Shown in pieces: positions 4,851 to 8,611 of a stretch of DNA of 8,611 nt (within the stretch, counting starts at the first letter, position 1; each line of letters starts with the position of its first letter). The notes under the pieces are model-generated. The model searched no databases. It saw only the letters and a list, made by a program, of their open reading frames with translations, and had not been told where the DNA came from. Both the position numbers and the translations under genes were made by a program. Origin of the DNA: Oscillospiraceae bacterium (lineage in GTDB: Bacteria; Bacillota; Clostridia; Oscillospirales; Oscillospiraceae); contig CACXBO010000227.1 in assembly GCA_902765975.1 (NCBI GenBank), positions 1 through 8,611 on the forward strand. Reading direction: 5' to 3'.

Positions 4851-6800
4851 ATGAATCTTACCGAAGCGGTCGAAGAATACAAAAAGGCTCAAAAACAGGG
4901 TCAGAAGGAACTGCGCGACCTCACGGCGAAGGGGCTGAATCCCTATCCCTCCGTGCTGGACGAGATCGTGCCCGATATTTCCAAGCTATCTATCCACGAG
5001 CTTCCGGTTCAGGAGATCCCGACGGAGCGAATAGTCGGCGTCAAGAGTGCCGGCCGCGTAACGGCATTTACCGCAGGCTTCCTTCCTCTTCTCGATCCGG
5101 AGAGCGAGTTCGGCGCAAAGTGGATCGCTCTCTGCGGCGCCCATCTCTCCGACGTTGGGATCCGCGATCCTATCATAGTATACGAATACCTCTGCGACTT
5201 TTACGTTCTTGAAGGGAACAAGCGCGTGAGCGTTCTGAAACACTTCGGAGCCTCCTCCATTCCCGCCGTCGTAAGGCGCGTTATACCCCAGGACTCTGAC
5301 GAGCCTGCAATAAAAGCATACGCCGAGTTTCTCGACTTCTATAAGCACACTCATCTCTATTCGATCAAGTTCACAAAGCCCGGCGAATACGCAAAGCTTC
5401 TCGCCTTTCTCGGACGCGGAAAGGATGAGGACTGGACGACGGATGAGCGCCGCTCCTTCTCTACTCTCTATTACCGTTTCCGCGAGGCGTTTGCTTCCCT
5501 CGGCGGTGAGCACGAGGGCTTGAGTCCCGCCTCGGCTCTGCTGAAATGGCTTGAGGTCTATCCCTTCTCCGATCTATCCGAGCTTTCCTCTGCCGATCTA
5601 AAAAAAACGCTCTCCGGTCTTTGGAGCGACGTTAAGGCGGGCGAGCCCGTGAGCGTTCAGACAATGCCGACGGAGGAGCTGCGACCTAAGCATATAATAA
5701 CCGCAATAATCAACCCTCAGAAGTCTCATTTGAACGTCGCATTCGTCCATCAGCGCGACACGGCGATAAGCCTCTGGACGCTCTCTCACGATCAGGGCAG
5801 GCAATACCTTGAAGAGGTGCTCGGAGATAAGGTCACCGTACGAAGCTATTTCAACGCCGATAATCCCGAAATAGCCGAAAATCTTATTGAGCGAGCGGTG
5901 ACAGACGGCGCTGAGGCAGTTTTTACGACCACTCCTTCCATGCTCCGTCAAACTCTGAAGATCGCAGTCAAATATCCGAAGGTAAAGTTCTTCAACTGCT
6001 CGGCAGACGTCCCGTTTTCCAGCGTGCGCGGCTATTATTTCCGCGCTTACGAGGGTAAGTTTATTACCGGGGCTATTGCGGGAGCTATGGCGAAGGATAA
6101 CCGTATTGGCTACGTCGCCTCATATCCTATACTCGGCGTTCCCGCCTCGATAAACGCCTTTGCGCTCGGGGCTCAGCTTACTAATCCGGACGCAAAAATC
6201 GTTCTCCGCTGGTCGTGCCTTCTCGGCGACAACACAGAGAATCTTGCGGGCGAGGGCTTTTCAGTCGTATCCAACCGCGACGTCCCGACTATGGACGACT
6301 GGTATCTTAAGTACGGCGAATTCGGCACCTTCTCCGTCACTGAGTCTGGCGAGCTTTTGCCCCTCGGCTCTCCCTGCTGGCTCTGGGGCAGCTTCTACGA
6401 AAAGGCGGTACGCGCCCTTATGTCCGGTTCTATAGATGCCGGCAAGTCCTCCGAGGCGGTAAATTACTGGCTCGGCATGGACAGCGGCGTTATTGACGTC
6501 ACGCTCTCCGACAAGCTGCCCGAAGGGCTGCGCGTACTTGCTGAGAGCTTACGTTTAAATCTTAAAAGCGGCGAGCTTGACCCATTCAAGCGTATAATTC
6601 GCGCTCAGGACGGAACGGTAAAAAACGACGGCGAACGCAGCTTCACCGCCGATGAGATTTTGCATATGGACTGGCTCTGCGAAAACGTTGAGGGACGCAT
6701 TCCGGAATACGACGAGATAAGGCCGATGAGTCAGGCTCTCGTAAGGGAGCTCGGAGTTCACAGGGAGTCCATACCGCCGGAGAAGGGAGCCGTCAAGTAA
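4851..6800 (+). CDS. ParB-like domain fused to BMP/PnrA-like ligand-binding domain, cytoplasmic
   Basis: The product is 649 aa. Residues 1-50 are charged and helical, with no signal peptide or lipobox. Residues about 50-145 look like a ParB-like fold, with FYVLEGNKRVSVLKHFGA (117-134) in the place of the family's DGNHR/GERR-type motif. A helical linker (about 150-285) follows. Residues about 290-590 match the BMP/Med/PnrA periplasmic-binding fold: LNVAFVHQ (294-301), GYYFRAYEGKFITGAIAGAM (394-413), RIGYVASYPILG (418-429), NAFALGAQLTNPD (435-447) and WGSFYEKAVRALMSG (512-526). Family members of the BMP fold bind purine nucleosides for ABC uptake or signalling, but here export signals and transporter genes are absent, so a cytoplasmic sensor is more likely. 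A C-terminal helical tail (about 598-649) follows. GGAGG lies 6 nt before the ATG. The phosphoesterase gene starts one base after the stop codon. Automated annotation as an ABC transporter binding protein would probably mislead. Confidence 0.9.
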   Translation: MNLTEAVEEYKKAQKQGQKELRDLTAKGLNPYPSVLDEIVPDISKLSIHELPVQEIPTERIVGVKSAGRVTAFTAGFLPLLDPESEFGAKWIALCGAHLSDVGIRDPIIVYEYLCDFYVLEGNKRVSVLKHFGASSIPAVVRRVIPQDSDEPAIKAYAEFLDFYKHTHLYSIKFTKPGEYAKLLAFLGRGKDEDWTTDERRSFSTLYYRFREAFASLGGEHEGLSPASALLKWLEVYPFSDLSELSSADLKKTLSGLWSDVKAGEPVSVQTMPTEELRPKHIITAIINPQKSHLNVAFVHQRDTAISLWTLSHDQGRQYLEEVLGDKVTVRSYFNADNPEIAENLIERAVTDGAEAVFTTTPSMLRQTLKIAVKYPKVKFFNCSADVPFSSVRGYYFRAYEGKFITGAIAGAMAKDNRIGYVASYPILGVPASINAFALGAQLTNPDAKIVLRWSCLLGDNTENLAGEGFSVVSNRDVPTMDDWYLKYGEFGTFSVTESGELLPLGSPCWLWGSFYEKAVRALMSGSIDAGKSSEAVNYWLGMDSGVIDVTLSDKLPEGLRVLAESLRLNLKSGELDPFKRIIRAQDGTVKNDGERSFTADEILHMDWLCENVEGRIPEYDEIRPMSQALVRELGVHRESIPPEKGAVK

Positions 6801-6801
6801 T

Positions 6802-7494
6802 ATGAAGATACTTGCAGTTTCCGACGAGGAGAGCCCATATCTTTGGGAGCACTACGTTCCCGGAAGGCTCAAGGAATACGACCTCATCATCTCCGCAGGC
6901 GATCTCAAGCCCGATTATCTCTCGTTCCTCGTAACCATGGCGCGCTGCCCCGTGCTTTTTGTGCACGGGAATCACGACGAGGTCTACGATTCGCACCCTC
7001 CGGAGGGCTGCGACTGCATCGACGATTCTCTCGTGATTTACAACGGCGTCAGAATACTCGGACTGGGCGGCTGTATGCGCTATCACCCGGGCAACTATCA
7101 ATATTCCGAGCAGGAAATGGTACGTAAGATACGGAAAATACGGCATGTTATAAAAAAAGCAGGCGGGGTAGACATACTCGTCACCCACTCGCCTGCCCGC
7201 GGGCTCGGCGACAGGGACGACCCCGCTCATATCGGCTTTACCTGCTTCAGAGACCTTCTCAGCGACGTGAAGCCGCCCCTGATGCTCCACGGTCATGTAC
7301 ATCCGCAATACGATTTCTCCTTTGTGCGTGAGCATTTTTTCGAGGATACGCGCATAATAAACGTCTCCGACCGCTTCGTTATCGAAGTTCCTGAGGCTGA
7401 TCACGACCCGAAAGAACATAATAAGATAATCTGGAAAACAAAGCATAAATTCAAGGACTTCGACCCTTGGGAAAAGAATTCCCGCGTCATTTGA
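6802..7494 (+). CDS. Calcineurin-like metallophosphoesterase, cytoplasmic
   Basis: The product is 230 aa with the metallophosphoesterase motifs in order: D8 (SDEES), G33-D34 (AGDLKP), G56-N57-H58-D59, T128-H129-S130, and H163-G164-H165-V-H167. Together these form a two-metal centre that hydrolyses phosphomonoesters or phosphodiesters. The usual first motif is D-x-H; here the position of the His is E10, so one metal ligand is changed. No signal peptide is present. A charged tail (about 198-230, HDPKEHNKIIWKTKHKFKDF) extends past the core. The ATG is one base after the stop of the ParB/BMP gene. The only purine site, GGGAG (6785-6789), is 12 nt away, so translation is probably coupled to the upstream gene. 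The substrate is unknown; a nucleotide-type compound would fit the neighbour's nucleoside-binding fold, which is inference. Confidence 0.9.
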   Translation: MKILAVSDEESPYLWEHYVPGRLKEYDLIISAGDLKPDYLSFLVTMARCPVLFVHGNHDEVYDSHPPEGCDCIDDSLVIYNGVRILGLGGCMRYHPGNYQYSEQEMVRKIRKIRHVIKKAGGVDILVTHSPARGLGDRDDPAHIGFTCFRDLLSDVKPPLMLHGHVHPQYDFSFVREHFFEDTRIINVSDRFVIEVPEADHDPKEHNKIIWKTKHKFKDFDPWEKNSRVI

Positions 7495-7518
7495 GGCTGA
7501 CGCGGGTTTTGTTTCTTT
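7481..7518 (+). terminator. Intrinsic terminator overlapping the phosphoesterase stop codon
   Basis: CCCGCGTCA (7481-7489) pairs perfectly with TGACGCGGG (7498-7506), 9 bp and GC-rich, with an 8-nt loop. It is followed by TTTTGTTTCTTT. The left arm encodes the final residues of the phosphoesterase and the stop codon TGA (7492-7494) sits in the loop. It ends the rightward two-gene operon and separates it from the radical SAM gene. Confidence 0.85.
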
Positions 7519-7598
7519 CCCTTTTTCGCGGCTGCAAACTCGCACGGCACGCGCCGCCGCGATACATATACTGTTATTTGAGAAACGGGTGCTAAATC
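7519..7598 (+). promoter_or_regulatory. Upstream region of the radical SAM gene with a weak promoter candidate
   Basis: About 80 nt separate the terminator from the next start codon. TATACT (7567-7572) matches the -10 consensus at 5 of 6 positions, but no convincing -35 lies 16-18 nt before it. CGCGGC (7527-7532) can pair with GCCGCG (7556-7561) to bracket the region. The ribosome binding site is weak: only ACGGGTG precedes the ATG at 7599. Expression is therefore probably low or regulated. Confidence 0.3.
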
Positions 7599-8471
7599 AT
7601 GCATTTTGTGAATGCTAAAGGAATACTGTCCGGCAGCGGCGGCTACTTCGGTATGAACGTATACAGAGGCTGCACCCACGGCTGCATTTATTGTGACAGC
7701 AGAAGCAAATGCTATCAGTTTACGCATCCTTTTGAGGATATAGAGGTCAAGCAAAACGCTCCGGAGCTGCTGGAAAAAGCTCTGAAGGCAAAACGGCAAA
7801 AATGCATGATCGGAACGGGTGCCATGTCGGATCCATATATGCATTGCGAGGAAACTCTACGTCTGACCAGGCGTTGCCTGAGTGTTATCCTGGAAAACGG
7901 TTTCGGTGCGGCGATCCAGACAAAGTCGGATCGGATCCTTCAGGATATAGACCTGCTCGACGAGATAAATCGCTCCGCAAAATGCGTCGTGCAGCTTACG
8001 CTGACGACCTTCGACGACGATCTCTGCCGTATTCTTGAGCCTAACGTCTGCACAACGAAACGGCGTATTGAAGTGCTGAAAGAATTGCGGGACAGAGGTA
8101 TACCGACCGTCGTTTGGCTTACGCCCATTCTCCCGTTCATCAACGACACCGAGGAAAACGTTTCTTTGATTCTTAACGAATGTGCAGCCGCCGGCGTTAA
8201 GGGCGTTATTGCTTTCGGTATGGGACTCACGCTTAGAGAGGGCGACAGAGAGTATTATTACTCCGCGCTCGACAGGCATTTTCCCGGTATGAAGGAGCAG
8301 TATATAAAGCGGTACGGAAACGCATACGAGCTGCCGAGTCCGAACGCAAAGCAGCTTACGGAGCTGTTTCACAGGATATGTGATGAAAACGGTATGCTCT
8401 CCTCTCCCGAGGATTGCTTTGCTTTCATCCGCGAAATGCCGGAGCGGTATCCGCAGATGAGGCTGTGGTAG
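7599..8471 (+). CDS. SPL-family (spore photoproduct lyase-like) radical SAM protein
   Basis: The product is 290 aa. The radical SAM cluster motif is C25-x3-C29-x2-C32 in VYRGCTHGCIYCDSRS (21-36). Further features of the SPL-like/Rv2578c-type group are visible: IGTGAMSDPYMHCEE (71-85), IQTKSDRILQDIDLLDEI (106-123), VQLTLTTFDDDLCRILEPN (131-149), R156 in the following helix, and WLTPILPFIND (173-183). These enzymes bind a [4Fe-4S] cluster and S-adenosylmethionine and make a 5'-deoxyadenosyl radical in the cytoplasm. The substrate is not known for this short subgroup, and true DNA photoproduct repair is not implied. The protein is Cys-rich: thirteen cysteines, ten outside the cluster motif. The start ATG (7599) is the only one ahead of the conserved N-terminal KGILSGSGGYFGMN, despite a weak ribosome site. 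It is separated from the upstream operon by a terminator, and the next gene is convergent, so it is probably monocistronic. Confidence 0.92.
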   Translation: MHFVNAKGILSGSGGYFGMNVYRGCTHGCIYCDSRSKCYQFTHPFEDIEVKQNAPELLEKALKAKRQKCMIGTGAMSDPYMHCEETLRLTRRCLSVILENGFGAAIQTKSDRILQDIDLLDEINRSAKCVVQLTLTTFDDDLCRILEPNVCTTKRRIEVLKELRDRGIPTVVWLTPILPFINDTEENVSLILNECAAAGVKGVIAFGMGLTLREGDREYYYSALDRHFPGMKEQYIKRYGNAYELPSPNAKQLTELFHRICDENGMLSSPEDCFAFIREMPERYPQMRLW

Positions 8472-8474
8472 CCT

Positions 8475-8488
8475 CGCTGCGGACAGCG
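8475..8488. other. Small hairpin between convergent genes
   Basis: CGCTG (8475-8479) pairs with CAGCG (8484-8488) around CGGA. It lies in the 23-nt gap between the radical SAM stop codon and the stop codon of the convergent gene. No T tract follows on either strand, so it is at best a weak terminator. None other is visible between these two genes. Confidence 0.25.
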
Positions 8489-8494
8489 CTTGAA

Positions 8495-8611
8495 TCACCC
8501 TTTATCAAGGAAGTATTCGTTGGCTAAGAAAGCCCTGCATATAGTTTTATAGTTTCCGAAGAGAGTCAGTCTGTCGCCGGGCTCGAACACCGTGTTCGCT
8601 GTCGGCACCGC
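8495..8611 (-). CDS. C-terminal fragment of a probable RCK_C (TrkA-C) domain protein
   Basis: The minus strand has an open frame from the window edge to a TGA at 8495-8497 and encodes 38 residues; the rest of the gene lies outside. The sequence runs A-V-P-T-A-N-T-V-F-E-P-G-D-R-L-T-L-F-G, then a short helical tail (NYKTICRAFLANEYFLDKG). The pattern T-V-hydrophobic-x-P-G-D-R-L-hydrophobic-x-F-G is the final beta-hairpin of RCK_C domains. These domains sit at the C-terminus of K+ uptake regulators (TrkA/KtrA), cation/proton antiporters and some chloride channels, where they bind small ligands and gate transport. Which of these it belongs to cannot be seen. The gene is convergent with the radical SAM gene and too short in this window for length comparison. 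Confidence 0.6.
   Translation of the reverse strand, partial: AVPTANTVFEPGDRLTLFGNYKTICRAFLANEYFLDKG

Noticed and set aside
4667..5212. 181-aa plus-strand frame overlapping the divergent promoter region and the start of the ParB/BMP gene
   Set aside because: It begins inside the opposite-strand membrane protein gene, crosses the promoter and ribosome site of the real gene, and its downstream part is a low-complexity Arg/Ser-rich shadow.
6793..7545. 250-aa open frame on the minus strand antisense to the phosphoesterase gene
   Set aside because: It lies wholly over a gene with clear catalytic motifs, has no ribosome site or recognisable domain, and arises from codon bias in the opposite frame.
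7857..8498. 213-aa minus-strand frame over the radical SAM gene
   Set aside because: It is a shadow of a gene with a complete CxxxCxxC motif; no ribosome site or domain supports it.
8584..8598. 15-base palindrome CGAACAC-C-GTGTTCG near the right edge
   Set aside because: It lies inside the coding sequence of the RCK_C-like fragment (encoding N-T-V-F-E) and has no T tract; probably chance.

Overview
The window most likely comes from the chromosome of a Gram-positive, Clostridia-like (Bacillota) bacterium, probably a gut-type lineage. The evidence is consistent strong AGGAGG-class ribosome binding sites, a genomically encoded CCA on the tRNA, a lipobox lipoprotein, a DHHW/MBOAT surface-acylation pair, a ParB-like/BMP fusion protein of a type I recall from Clostridia, and an SPL-type radical SAM protein. 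Base composition looks fairly uniform across the window. I see no mobile element, CRISPR array or other clear sign of recent transfer.

Layout. (1) Positions 1-62 hold the 3' three-quarters of a tRNA-Arg(ACG). It is followed by two stacked intrinsic terminator hairpins (62-96 and 123-154). Between them lies a short element whose GGGACTCGAA is an exact 10-nt reverse complement of the tRNA T-arm. (2) Positions 170-4677 form a leftward four-gene cluster. In transcription order it encodes a polytopic membrane protein of unknown function, an MBOAT O-acyltransferase (AlgI/DltB-like), a membrane-anchored DHHW/AlgJ-like SGNH-type protein, and a lipoprotein with two similar domains. The middle two genes are 17 nt apart and are the membrane and extracytoplasmic halves expected of a polysaccharide O-acetylation machine. 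The outer two are separated by 56-58 nt and are tied to them only by position. (3) A 173-bp divergent intergenic region (4678-4850) carries candidate promoters for both directions and an imperfect direct repeat. (4) Rightward, a 649-aa ParB-like plus BMP/PnrA-like fusion without a signal peptide is followed after one base by a calcineurin-like metallophosphoesterase. A terminator stem overlaps the end of the phosphoesterase gene. (5) A radical SAM protein of the spore-photoproduct-lyase-like (SPL) group follows. (6) At the right edge is the C-terminal end of a convergent gene that looks like an RCK_C (TrkA-C) domain protein.

How the genes may work together. The MBOAT and DHHW proteins probably move an acyl (acetyl) group across the membrane and place it on a surface polymer. 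The ParB-like/BMP fusion and the phosphoesterase look translationally coupled. Both lack export signals, so I infer a cytoplasmic two-protein system that senses a small ligand (the BMP fold classically binds nucleosides) and performs phosphoester chemistry. This pair is the least understood and most interesting part of the window.
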